From the NCBI GenBank assembly GCA_002747055.1, contig PDSQ01000008.1, forward strand, positions 1 to 45,757: a DNA stretch of 45,757 bases, read 5' to 3'. Under the pieces are notes generated by a model. The model made no database searches, was not told the DNA's origin, and saw only the letters and a program-made list of their open reading frames with translations. This document shows, in pieces, positions 1 to 9,699 of this stretch. The stretch's first letter is position 1. Each line of letters opens with the position of its first letter. The translations under genes were made by a program, and so were the position numbers. Origin of the DNA: Gammaproteobacteria bacterium. GTDB lineage: Bacteria > Pseudomonadota > Gammaproteobacteria > Pseudomonadales > Oleiphilaceae.

Positions 1-2776
1 CATCTACCCTGTAGGTGATGGTATCGGTCAGGGTCTCTCCATCATTGAGCCCCAGAACTGCGGTGTTGGATGTATCTGCGGTATAGCTGTAGGAGCCGTT
101 TTCATTGACGATGATACTGCCATAAGTGGTATTGATTGAGTTCGTGAGATTGGTATTGCCATTGATTCCGGTGATAGTGAGGGTGTCACCATCGACGTCA
201 CTGTCATTGCCAAGCATATTACCGGTGGTTGTCGGATTGGTTTCCGAAACACTTCCTGTATCGGGCTGGGCTGCTGGTGCATCATTTTTACCCGCAAGGG
301 TAACGGTCACATCTTTGGAGGCCGTGCCGCCATTGCCATCGTCTATGGTGATGGTATAGACCTGGGCCAGGGTTTCGCCTTCCTTGAGGTGATCGAGATC
401 GGCGTCAGGTACTGTGAAATTCCAGTTGATTTCGCCGTTGGTTGAATCAATGCCAGGGGTGAAATTGCCCAGGTAGCCATTGACCTTGGGTACGGCAGTC
501 ACCGTATGGGTGTCGGAACCGTCTGCATCCGTGAAGTTGAGAGTGCCACCGGTAGTGCGGTTGGTGGTGTTTTCACCAGATGCATTGTCTGTAATTTCTG
601 TCACGTTTCCCGCAGTATCGCCAGCGTTAATGACGGGGGAATGGTTAGGTGGCACAGGCGGAGTATAACCGTCAATGGTAATAGTCAGGGTCTCGGTAGC
701 GGTGCCACCATTGCCGTCAGCGACGGTATAGGTAATGGTGTCGGTCAGGGTCTGGCCGTCATTCAGACCGGACACCGCTGGAATGGAAGTATCTGCGGTA
801 TAGTTATAGGAACCGTCCGGGTTGAGGGTGAGGGTTCCATATTGGGTGTTTATTGAGTTACCCGGATTACTCCCATTGACCTGGGTGACGGTAAGGGCAT
901 CAGAGTCCACATCACTATCATTGTTGAGTACATTGCCGCTGGCGCCCGGTTGGGTTTCTGACACACGGTTGCTATCGGGTCGGGCATCTGGCGCGTCATT
1001 TTTACCCACAATGGTGATGACCACGTCTTCGGAGGTAGTGCCACCGTTGCCATCATCCAGGGTGAGGGTGTAGGTCTGGGTCAGGGTTTCCCCTTCCTTG
1101 AGATGGTCGAGGTCGGCATCATTGACAGAAAATGCCCAGTCAATTTCGTTATTGGCCTGATCGACAACGGGCGTAAAGGTGCCGAGATAACCGGCGTCTT
1201 TGGCTGAGGCAGTCACGCTGTGAGTATCGGAACTGTTGGCATCCGTAAAGTGCAGGGAGCCGGTGGCGGTGTGCATAGTGATGTTTTCACCGGGCTGATT
1301 ATCTGCTACTTCGGTGATTTCACCTATGGTGTCGCCGTTGCTGTCGATGACAGGGGCTTCATTGTTGCCGTTTATGGTGATGGTTATCGTGCTGGCACTG
1401 ATACCACCATTGCCGTCAGCCACGGTATAGGTAATGGTGTCGGTCAGGGTCTCGTTGTCGCCTAGGCTGGCTATCGCAGGATCGTTCGTGTTCAGTGTGT
1501 AGCGATAAGTGCCATCCGGCTGGATGCTGATGTTGCCATATTCGGTTTCCTTGGTGGTGCCGGGGCGGCCATCGATCTCACTGACAACGGTCAGTGAGTC
1601 ACCCTCTCTATCTTTGTCGTTATCGAGCACATTGCCAGAGACAATTGAGGGGCCGTTGGCACTGATGGTTCCGGTATCGGCTTCGGGTTCCGGTGCATCG
1701 TTTGAGCCATCGATGGTAACAACAACATCCCGGGTTACGGTACCACCATGGCCATCATCCAGCGTGAGAGTGTACGTCTGGGTCAGGCTATCGTCTGCTC
1801 CGAGCGAGTCGAGATCGGCGTCATCGACGGAAAATGTCCAGTGGATAGTATTGGTGGCTGGATCGACAGTCGGCGTAAAAGTGCCAAGATAGTTATCATT
1901 TTTTGGTACGGCACTGACTGTGTGTGTGTCTGTATCGTCTGCGTCGGTAAAGCTCAGCGAGCCTGTAGTGATATGGGTTTTGCTGTTCTCGCCAGGCTGA
2001 TTGTCTTCAATTTCGGTGACCTGACCTGTGCTGATGCCATCCGCTTCGATAACAGGTGGTTCGTTTGGTTCATCTGATGTTCGACCCTGAATACGGATGG
2101 TTAAAGTGGTGCTGGCTGTGCCGCCATTGCCGTCAGTCAGGGTATAGGTAATGGTGTCGATCAGGGTTTCGCCATCGTTCAGGCCGGCTACTCTTGGATC
2201 GTCGGTGTTCGTTGTGTAGGTATAGGAACCATCAGGATTCAGGGTGATGCTGCCAAATTCGGTGGTGATCGTCGTTCCGGGGGTTGCGCCGTTGACGCTG
2301 GTCACAGTCAGGCTGTCACCGTCCACGTCGCTATCATTGACAAGTACATTGCCGGTGGTGGCCGGCGACTCTTTCGAAACGCTCTCTGTATCTGGCAGAG
2401 CCACGGGCGTATCGTTGCTGCCATTGACCGTGATGACGATATTTTCGGTGGTGGTGCCGCCGTTACCATCGTTCAGGGTAATGGTGTAAGTTTGAGTTAG
2501 GGCATCATCTTCTCCGAGCGGATCGAGAGCGGCATCATCGACGGTAAACGTCCAGTTGATGGTGTTGGTATCCGGGTCGATCGTTGGAGTCAGGGTGCCA
2601 ATATAGCCTTCGTCTTGAGGTGTAACGGTAATGCTATGGTTATCTGCAGGGTCGAGGTCGTCAAAGTCGAGTGTGCCTGTGGTGGTCAGCTGTGTGCGGT
2701 TTTCTCCAGGCTGATTGTCCGCAATTTCTGTCATTTCACCGGTATTTTTGCCACCTGTGATGACAGGCGGGTGGTT
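1..2776 (-). repeat. Tandem ~711-bp coding repeats (four units, last truncated by the window edge)
   Basis: Repeat boundaries read from the protein motif N-x-x-P-V fall at 2776 (NHPPV), 2065 (NEPPV), 1363 (NEAPV) and 646 (NHSPV). This gives unit lengths of 711, 702 and 717 bp, all multiples of three. Each unit encodes two immunoglobulin-like modules. The units are similar but not identical in sequence, and the fourth is cut at position 1. Confidence 0.85.
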
Positions 2777-3322
2777 TTGCTGTGGCTCGGGATCGGGCTT
2801 CGGTTCGGCAACTGGATCCCGTTCCATGCCGATTTCTGGCTCTGGCTGGGCCGGTGCGACCGGCGCTATAGGTGCTTCTGGTGTTTCTGGTTTTTCATCA
2901 GGCTGGTAATTGCGCGGTTCTGATAAACGCCACTGATAAAGCGGTGTGGCTGGCGAGCTGACATAAGCGCTGCCACGATCTTCGTGGAAACTGTCTTCCG
3001 TTTGGCTGCTGAAAAGCATCAGGCGGCTGGTGCTGCCTTCGTCATTGCCCATATCCCTGGCTTCAAAATACCGGTATCCCCCTTGGGGTATCAGGGACAG
3101 CTCCGAACTAAACAGGTTCTGAACGGTAATGGAGGAGTTGTCGTCAGTCGCCTCTTGCAGGTCGATGGTATCGGAAAGTGTGCCGTCCAGCTTGTAGACT
3201 GATCCGACCTCATCACCTTCGTATATAAAATCCCCGACTTTCAGGATGCGTATATTGCCGTCCTTGTCTACTGCCTGGAATTGGCCGCTGATGTTTTTAA
3301 CTACGCCTGATTTTTGTCTCAT
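1..3322 (-). CDS. LapA/BapA-like giant repetitive surface adhesin, N-terminal part (partial)
   Basis: An open frame starts at ATG 3322, with GAGGA about 9 nt upstream, and reads without a stop off the left edge, so the C-terminus is missing. Residues 1-70 resemble the N-terminal retention module of LapA-type adhesins (GVVKNISGQFQAVDKDG, then ILKVGDFIYEGDEV). Residues ~70-140 are less distinctive. Residues ~140-182 are a Pro/Glu-rich linker (PETPEAPIAPVAPAQPEPE). From residue 183 four ~237-residue repeats follow, each with a VCBS-like half (ends near GKNDAP) and a cadherin/Big-like half (GNVLxNDSDVDGD, YGTLTLNPDGSYxYT, GLNDGETLTDTITYT). Known family members are secreted by type I systems and held at the cell surface in biofilm formation. 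That role, and a C-terminal RTX/secretion signal outside the window, are inferred. No Ala-Ala-Gly LapG-type site is visible in the first 182 residues. Confidence 0.85.
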   Translation of the reverse strand, partial: MRQKSGVVKNISGQFQAVDKDGNIRILKVGDFIYEGDEVGSVYKLDGTLSDTIDLQEATDDNSSITVQNLFSSELSLIPQGGYRYFEARDMGNDEGSTSRLMLFSSQTEDSFHEDRGSAYVSSPATPLYQWRLSEPRNYQPDEKPETPEAPIAPVAPAQPEPEIGMERDPVAEPKPDPEPQQNHPPVITGGKNTGEMTEIADNQPGENRTQLTTTGTLDFDDLDPADNHSITVTPQDEGYIGTLTPTIDPDTNTINWTFTVDDAALDPLGEDDALTQTYTITLNDGNGGTTTENIVITVNGSNDTPVALPDTESVSKESPATTGNVLVNDSDVDGDSLTVTSVNGATPGTTITTEFGSITLNPDGSYTYTTNTDDPRVAGLNDGETLIDTITYTLTDGNGGTASTTLTIRIQGRTSDEPNEPPVIEADGISTGQVTEIEDNQPGENSKTHITTGSLSFTDADDTDTHTVSAVPKNDNYLGTFTPTVDPATNTIHWTFSVDDADLDSLGADDSLTQTYTLTLDDGHGGTVTRDVVVTIDGSNDAPEPEADTGTISANGPSIVSGNVLDNDKDREGDSLTVVSEIDGRPGTTKETEYGNISIQPDGTYRYTLNTNDPAIASLGDNETLTDTITYTVADGNGGISASTITITINGNNEAPVIDSNGDTIGEITEVADNQPGENITMHTATGSLHFTDANSSDTHSVTASAKDAGYLGTFTPVVDQANNEIDWAFSVNDADLDHLKEGETLTQTYTLTLDDGNGGTTSEDVVITIVGKNDAPDARPDSNRVSETQPGASGNVLNNDSDVDSDALTVTQVNGSNPGNSINTQYGTLTLNPDGSYNYTADTSIPAVSGLNDGQTLTDTITYTVADGNGGTATETLTITIDGYTPPVPPNHSPVINAGDTAGNVTEITDNASGENTTNRTTGGTLNFTDADGSDTHTVTAVPKVNGYLGNFTPGIDSTNGEINWNFTVPDADLDHLKEGETLAQVYTITIDDGNGGTASKDVTVTLAGKNDAPAAQPDTGSVSETNPTTTGNMLGNDSDVDGDTLTITGINGNTNLTNSINTTYGSIIVNENGSYSYTADTSNTAVLGLNDGETLTDTITYRVD

Positions 3323-3707
3323 GGGGTTCGATCCTCACAGTCATACCATTCTTTCAGAGTGATTTCGTTGCGGCACAAAACCACTATTTTCAGTTTATTT
3401 CTTACTATGCTGACACTTGTCATTTAAACGAGTTGTATGCGCGTATTCAGGGGTTATCTCTGTTGCATCACAGCAAAAGTTTAGCAGAGAGTTCGGATTG
3501 GTGTGGTTTTAAGTGTGCGGTTATTAAGCAAAAATACAAAATTACAACAAATCAACGACAAATAACTACGGTAATTTGCGTAAGCAAACACGAAGTGATG
3601 AAGTGATTATGTTTGGCCTTTTCAGCTATTTATGAAACTGAAGTACAAAATAAATAAAGTAGGGATTCGAAGAAAAGTCAAATGTGAATTGAAATATCAT
3701 TTCAATA
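3323..3707. other. Non-coding gap between the adhesin and tRNA-Leu
   Basis: This AT-rich gap has no convincing gene. It must hold the minus-strand promoter of the adhesin. It contains an imperfect palindrome, TGACACTTGTCA, at 3411-3422, about 90 bp upstream of the adhesin start, and a short direct repeat (GAAGTGAT twice, 3592-3607). Either could be a regulator site, but no known box was recognised. Confidence 0.5.
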
Positions 3708-3794
3708 TGGTACCAGTGGGCGGACTTGAACCGCCACTCCCGTGAAGGAACCGGATTTTGAATCCGGCGTGTCTACCAATTTCACCACACTGGC
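3708..3794 (-). tRNA. tRNA-Leu (anticodon CAA)
   Basis: The reverse strand folds as a class II tRNA. The acceptor stem is GCCAGTG/CACTGGT with G1.U72, the anticodon stem-loop is CCGGA-TTCAAAA-TCCGG giving anticodon CAA, and there is a long variable arm and a T-arm with GGTTCAAGTCC. The discriminator A is followed by an encoded CCA (3708-3710). It reads UUG codons. Confidence 0.95.
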
Positions 3795-3839
3795 ATAACG
3801 ATAGGGCGACAATGCTATGTCGTCTGTTGCAGGCGTCGT

Positions 3840-3867
3840 ATTATATGGCATTCTTTCGCTACGTCAA
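3840..3867 (-). promoter_or_regulatory. Sigma70-type promoter of tRNA-Leu
   Basis: On the minus strand TTGACG (3867-3862) is followed by a 16-bp spacer and a perfect TATAAT (3845-3840). A GC-rich stretch (ACGACGCC) follows, as is usual at stable-RNA promoters. The tRNA starts about 45 bp downstream. Confidence 0.7.
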
Positions 3868-4022
3868 CACCCAAAAGTGATATTCATTCCTGAAAGATGC
3901 TTGATCGATATTTTGCTGGATGATTGGTAAATGAAACCGGGCAAGTGGAATGTAGCAGTGGTAAACCGGCCTGAATTTAGGTACAGTAGGCGGCCAATTT
4001 CTCCGGTGTTATTCAACCCTGC

Positions 4023-5030
4023 ATGCTCGTTTCCGAATTCGATTACCATTTGCCTTCTGAGTTGATCGCCAAGTATCCGACCCGCAACAGAACGGATAGC
4101 CGTTTGCTCGTGCTTGATAAAGCCAGTGGTGAGCTGGCGCATCGACACTTTGCCGATCTGGCAGAACTGCTGTCGCCTCTGGATTTGCTGGTGTTTAACG
4201 ATACCCGCGTTATCCCGGCCCGTTTGTTTGGTCAGAAAGCCAGTGGCGGAAAAGTGGAGTTATTGGTTGAGCGGATGCTCTCTACACACAATGCACTCTG
4301 CCATATAAAAGCGAGCAAGTCGCCCAAACCAGGTGGTTGGTTGACTCTCGATGGTGGCCATGAACTTGAAGTGATCGGTCGCAAAGGGGCACTTTTTGAA
4401 GTAAGGTGCAATAGTGAAACAACTTTGTTAAACCTGATGAATGAGGTTGGTCATATACCCTTGCCACCTTACATCGATCGGGCGGATGTGGCTGAGGATA
4501 GAGATCGGTACCAAACGGTGTTTGGTAATAAAGAGGGCGCGGTGGCGGCGCCGACTGCCGGTTTGCATTTTGATTTGTCATTGATTGACCGGATAAAAGG
4601 CAACGGGGTAGATACCGCATTTGTCACCCTGCATGTCGGTGCGGGGACATTTCAGCCGGTACGTGTCGATAATATTTTCGAGCATAAAATGCATCGGGAG
4701 TGGATCGAAGTGTCGGAGGCGGTCTGCCAGCAGGTCAAGCGAACCAAAGCGCGCGGCGGCCGGGTCGTTTCGGTGGGAACTACCGGTGTTCGTTGTCTTG
4801 AAACCGCTGCCGGCAAGCCTTTTGTCGGTGATACCGATATTTTCATTTATCCCGGTTATCGGTTTAATACGGTGGATGCAATGATTACCAATTTTCATCT
4901 GCCTAAGTCGACATTGCTGATGCTGGTGAGCGCCTTTGCCGGCAAAGACAAAGTAAAACACGCCTATGAGCAAGCGATCACTGAAAAGTATCGCTTTTTC
5001 AGCTATGGTGATGCCATGTTTATTTTTTGA
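4023..5030 (+). CDS. queA: S-adenosylmethionine:tRNA ribosyltransferase-isomerase QueA
   Basis: QueA transfers and isomerises the ribosyl moiety of SAM onto 7-aminomethyl-7-deazaguanine in tRNA, giving epoxyqueuosine at the wobble position. The 335-residue product is near the usual family length and begins [18 protein letters not shown], matching the usual start. Family blocks are present: [17 protein letters not shown] (54-70), [12 protein letters not shown] (~175), [14 protein letters not shown] (~200), a long [19 protein letters not shown] block (~290) and a terminal [14 protein letters not shown]. The ribosome site is weak. It lies 82 bp upstream of tgt, the preceding enzyme of the same pathway, and the two are probably co-transcribed. 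Confidence 0.97.
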   Translation: MLVSEFDYHLPSELIAKYPTRNRTDSRLLVLDKASGELAHRHFADLAELLSPLDLLVFNDTRVIPARLFGQKASGGKVELLVERMLSTHNALCHIKASKSPKPGGWLTLDGGHELEVIGRKGALFEVRCNSETTLLNLMNEVGHIPLPPYIDRADVAEDRDRYQTVFGNKEGAVAAPTAGLHFDLSLIDRIKGNGVDTAFVTLHVGAGTFQPVRVDNIFEHKMHREWIEVSEAVCQQVKRTKARGGRVVSVGTTGVRCLETAAGKPFVGDTDIFIYPGYRFNTVDAMITNFHLPKSTLLMLVSAFAGKDKVKHAYEQAITEKYRFFSYGDAMFIF

Positions 5031-5061
5031 TTCGGTTCCATGACGAGGATTTCGAAAATAG

Positions 5062-6225
<1,164 letters not shown>

Positions 6226-6316
6226 TTCTGCATAGCTAAAACAACGAATCAAATACTGATAACCGTTAGAATTTTATATTCGCTGTTGTTAACTTTTAAA
6301 AAAACCGGAGATAAAA

Positions 6317-6673
6317 ATGAAATTAGTCCACGCTGTCATCCTGATGATGTCCATGACACCCGCCATTGCCTTTGCCAACCCGCAGCCAGAAGGGCCGGGG
6401 GCGATGTTTAATTTATTGTTTTTTGGTGGTTTTATTCTGATTTTTTACTTTTTGATGTGGCGTCCTCAAGCCAAACGGGCGAAAGAACATAAAGAGCTGA
6501 TGGCCAGCTTGAGCAAAGGCGATGAAGTGGTGACCAATGGCGGTGTTGCCGGTAAAATCACGCGGGTCAAGGATGATTTTATCGTAATAGAAGTCGCTGA
6601 CAATGTCGAAATCAAAGTGCAGCGGGTGGCTGTGTCGGCGGCGTTGCCAAAAGGGACTTTAAAAGAAGTCTAA
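6317..6673 (+). CDS. yajC: Sec translocon accessory protein YajC
   Basis: YajC is a small inner-membrane partner of SecD-SecF in protein export. The 118-residue product starts at ATG 6317, with CGGAG a few bases upstream. A hydrophobic N-terminal segment (LVHAVILMMSMTPAIAFA) looks like a cleavable or short leader, as in Pseudomonas-type YajC. It is followed by the membrane helix NLLFFGGFILIFYFLMWRPQ and the conserved cytosolic part with AKRAKEHKELMASLSKGDEV and TNGGVAGKI. It lies between tgt and secD, with an apparent intrinsic terminator after it. Confidence 0.96.
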   Translation: MKLVHAVILMMSMTPAIAFANPQPEGPGAMFNLLFFGGFILIFYFLMWRPQAKRAKEHKELMASLSKGDEVVTNGGVAGKITRVKDDFIVIEVADNVEIKVQRVAVSAALPKGTLKEV

Positions 6674-6688
6674 CTCTGGAAAAGACAC

Positions 6689-6717
6689 CCGGCTCAGAAA
6701 ATGAGCTGGTTTTGTTT
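6689..6717 (+). terminator. Intrinsic terminator between yajC and secD
   Basis: An 8-bp stem CCGGCTCA / TGAGCTGG (6689-6696, 6702-6709, one G.U pair) with loop GAAAA is followed by TTTTGTTT. It lies 16 bp after the yajC stop and 60 bp before secD, so it would cut or attenuate transcription inside the yajC-secD-secF unit. Confidence 0.65.
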
Positions 6718-6775
6718 GGTAATCGTAACACCAGTTTGGTTCACTGTGTTCAGTCAATTTTAGAAAGGGCATAAC

Positions 6776-8623
6776 ATGCTCAATAAATACCCTCTTTGGA
6801 AGAATATACTCTTGGCGGTAGTCCTGCTGATCGGGATTACCTACGCTCTACCCAATTTGTATCCGGATGACTATGCCGTGCAGATTACCGGGGCCAGTGC
6901 CACCACGTCGATAGATACGCGTGTGTTGGAACTAGCGGAAAAAGCACTCGATAAGGCTGGCATCGCTTATCGGAATCCGGAGCTTGGCAAGAAAAACGCG
7001 ATGCTCCGATTTGATTCCGGGGCGCTTCAGTTGGCTGCTCAGCCTGTTATCAAAAGTGCTTTGGGCGCTGATTATCTGGTGGCCCTGAATTTGGCGCCGA
7101 CGACGCCTGAGTGGCTCGATGCGCTGGGTGCTGGCCCAATGAAACTGGGCCTGGACTTGCGCGGAGGTGTTCACTTTTTACTGGAAGTGGATATGGATCA
7201 GGCGGTCGCGAAAAGAATGGATATCTATAGCAGTGATGTCAAGCGTAAGCTGAGAGAAGAGAAAATTCGCTATCGGGGTGTAAAACATTTGGATGACGGC
7301 TCTTTGGAGGTGAAATTCAGCAAAGAACAAGAGAGAGCGAAGGGGTTTGATTATCTGCGTAAAGAGTATCCTGAGTTTGCTGTTCGCGAGCTAGACAAAG
7401 ACGGTAAATTTTATCTTAAACTGGTTATGACCGAAGCCAAGGTAAAAGAAATTGCCGACTATGCGGTCAAGCAAAACTTAACGACGCTGCGTAACCGGGT
7501 TAACGAGCTGGGTGTCGCCGAGCCATTGGTGCAACGGCAGGGGCGTGATCGTATTGTGGTCGAGTTGCCTGGTGTGCAGGACACCGCCCGCGCCAAACGG
7601 GTAATAGGCAAAACGGCCAATCTGGAGTTTCGTCTGGAAGCGCGTTTGGATGATTCGTCTATGACGGTGGACGAGTTTCCGTTTCGGGATAACCCGGCCC
7701 GTACTGCCCGGGTTGAAAAAGACATTATCGTCACCGGCGATAGCGTGGCCAATGCCAGTGCCAATTTTGACGAAAACGGCCGTCCTCAGGTCAATATTAC
7801 GTTGGATGGCAAGGGTGGCAAAATTATGAGTAATGTCACCCGTGATGCGGTAAAAAGACGTATGGCGGTGGTGTTTATCGAGCATAAGGCCGGTGATACC
7901 GACCCGGCGGACGGTGAAGATACGGCACGGCGAATCAAGATAGAGAAAAGCATTATCAGTCTGGCCACGATACAAACTGCACTTGGTAGCAGTTTTAGAA
8001 TTACCGGGTTGGATTCGGTTGCGGAGTCGTCCGAGCTTGCCTTGTTGTTGCGTGCTGGAGCCCTGGCGGCGCCGATTTATTTTGTCGAAGAGAGAACCGT
8101 GGGGCCAAGCCTGGGTAAACAGAATATCGATTCGGGGTTGAAATCGGTGGTCATCGGTTTCTCCCTCGTTGTGGTATTTATGTTGGTGTATTACCGGTTG
8201 TTTGGACTTATCGCCAATCTGGCCCTGATATTGAACCTCGTTTTGTTATCGGCCTTGATGTCGATTATCAGTGCGACCCTGACCCTTCCGGGTATTGCCG
8301 GAATCGTGCTTACCGTTGGTATGGCGGTGGATGCCAATGTCTTGATTTACGAAAGGATCAAGGAAGAAATTAAAAACGGGTTGCCTGTCCAGTCAGCTAT
8401 TCATTCCGGCTACAGTCGCGCATTTGTCGCGATATTCGATGCCAATATCACTACTTTGCTGGTGGCTATCATCCTGTTCGCAGTGGGAACCGGCCCTGTC
8501 AAAGGATTTGCTGTCACTTTGTCGATAGGTATTTTAACGTCCATGTTTACCGCCATTGTGTTTACCCGGGCCATGGTAAATGCTATCTATGGTGGTCGTA
8601 ACATTAAGCAATTAGCGATTTGA
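6776..8623 (+). CDS. secD: Protein translocase subunit SecD
   Basis: SecD works with SecF at SecYEG, using the proton gradient to help pull exported proteins into the periplasm. The 615-residue product has the expected layout. A first membrane helix (~10-27, ILLAVVLLIGITYALPNLY) is followed by the family motif LGLDLRGGVHFLLEVDM near residue 125, a large periplasmic P1 domain to about 440, and five C-terminal helices from ~455 with GMAVDANVLIYERIKEE. The start at ATG 6776 follows AGAAAGG. The stop lies 14 bp before the chosen secF start. Confidence 0.97.
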   Translation: MLNKYPLWKNILLAVVLLIGITYALPNLYPDDYAVQITGASATTSIDTRVLELAEKALDKAGIAYRNPELGKKNAMLRFDSGALQLAAQPVIKSALGADYLVALNLAPTTPEWLDALGAGPMKLGLDLRGGVHFLLEVDMDQAVAKRMDIYSSDVKRKLREEKIRYRGVKHLDDGSLEVKFSKEQERAKGFDYLRKEYPEFAVRELDKDGKFYLKLVMTEAKVKEIADYAVKQNLTTLRNRVNELGVAEPLVQRQGRDRIVVELPGVQDTARAKRVIGKTANLEFRLEARLDDSSMTVDEFPFRDNPARTARVEKDIIVTGDSVANASANFDENGRPQVNITLDGKGGKIMSNVTRDAVKRRMAVVFIEHKAGDTDPADGEDTARRIKIEKSIISLATIQTALGSSFRITGLDSVAESSELALLLRAGALAAPIYFVEERTVGPSLGKQNIDSGLKSVVIGFSLVVVFMLVYYRLFGLIANLALILNLVLLSALMSIISATLTLPGIAGIVLTVGMAVDANVLIYERIKEEIKNGLPVQSAIHSGYSRAFVAIFDANITTLLVAIILFAVGTGPVKGFAVTLSIGILTSMFTAIVFTRAMVNAIYGGRNIKQLAI

Positions 8624-8637
8624 AAGGGGTAGCAGGT

Positions 8638-9558
8638 ATGTCTGTTTTTGCCAAAGATATGGACTTTATGGGGAAGCGGAAATTAGCCGCTTTAGTTTCT
8701 GCTGCGTTTGTATTGATTTCTATTGTTTCGTTGGTCGTGAAAGGGCTGATACTGGGTTTGGACTTCACTGGTGGAACCCTGGTCGAGATCGAGTATCAAA
8801 AGCCACCGGTGATTGCCGATGTCAGGCAGCGATTGACGGATAATGGCTATGAAAAGTTAATCGTCCAGAACTTTGGTTCAGAGACCAGTGTCCTGGTTCG
8901 TTTGTCTCAGGGATTCAACGAAAAGGTGGGTGAGCAAGTGTTGGCTGTACTCAACACAGAAGCCAACCCGGTAACGCTGCAACGGGCCGAGTTTGTCGGT
9001 GCCCAAGTGGGTGAGGAGCTGCGTGAGCAAGGCGGCTTGGGCTTGCTGCTCGCTCTGGGTGTGGTGATGGTTTACGTCGCCTTTCGTTTTCAGTTCAAGT
9101 TTTCGGTGGGTGCCGTTATTGCGTTGGCGCATGATGTCATCATTACCTTGGGCTTTTTTTCGATACTTGGCTGGGATTTCGATCTGACCGTATTGGCTGC
9201 ATTGCTGGCCGTGATTGGTTACTCGCTCAACGATACCATAGTGGTCTATGACCGTGTTCGGGAGAACTTCCGCAAAATCCGCAAAGGCACCTCCATCGAA
9301 ATAATCAATACTTCATTGAATCAAACACTATCCAGAACCCTGATGACCTCATTGACCACTTTTATGGTTCTGCTGGCGTTATTTGTTTTTGGTGGAGAAA
9401 TGATCGCCGGTTTTTCCAAGGCGTTGATGATAGGCGTGGTAGTGGGTACCTATTCATCTATCTACGTCGCAAACAATGCACTGCTGTTTATGGGCATTGT
9501 CAGAGAAGACTTGATGGAGCCGGTACGGGAAGAAGGTGAGGCTGATGACATGCCTTGA
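8638..9558 (+). CDS. secF: Protein translocase subunit SecF
   Basis: SecF is the partner of SecD in the proton-driven export complex. I chose ATG 8638 because AGGGG/AGGT ribosome-site bases sit just upstream and the protein then starts MSVFAKDMDFMGKRKL. A TTG at 8620 overlapping the secD stop would add six residues. The product is 306 residues with six predicted helices. The first is followed by GLDFTGGTLVEIEY, and helix 4/5 contains VIGYSLNDTIVVYDRVREN, the SecF counterpart of the SecD motif. It is the last gene of this forward run; suhB converges on it. Confidence 0.96.
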   Translation: MSVFAKDMDFMGKRKLAALVSAAFVLISIVSLVVKGLILGLDFTGGTLVEIEYQKPPVIADVRQRLTDNGYEKLIVQNFGSETSVLVRLSQGFNEKVGEQVLAVLNTEANPVTLQRAEFVGAQVGEELREQGGLGLLLALGVVMVYVAFRFQFKFSVGAVIALAHDVIITLGFFSILGWDFDLTVLAALLAVIGYSLNDTIVVYDRVRENFRKIRKGTSIEIINTSLNQTLSRTLMTSLTTFMVLLALFVFGGEMIAGFSKALMIGVVVGTYSSIYVANNALLFMGIVREDLMEPVREEGEADDMP

Positions 9559-9699
9559 TGGTGTGTATGGCCAAAGCAGGCTGTCATGGGCGGTAAATAT
9601 CACCTGGTCATTGTCCGCTCAATACCGGCCGGCTACCCCCGGCATTGAATATAAATCAGATGGGGTTGTTAACTGGTTGGTAAAAATTTATCCCATTAT

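Noticed and set aside
1..2776. Regular repeats considered as a CRISPR or satellite array
   Set aside because: The period is ~711 bp, the repeats stay in frame and they encode Ig-like modules. There are no short repeats with unique spacers.
126..3202. Many open frames on the plus strand and in other minus frames across 1-3200
   Set aside because: They are shadows of the long repeat-encoding minus-strand frame. Their products are Val/Ser-rich repeats of each other without starts or ribosome sites.
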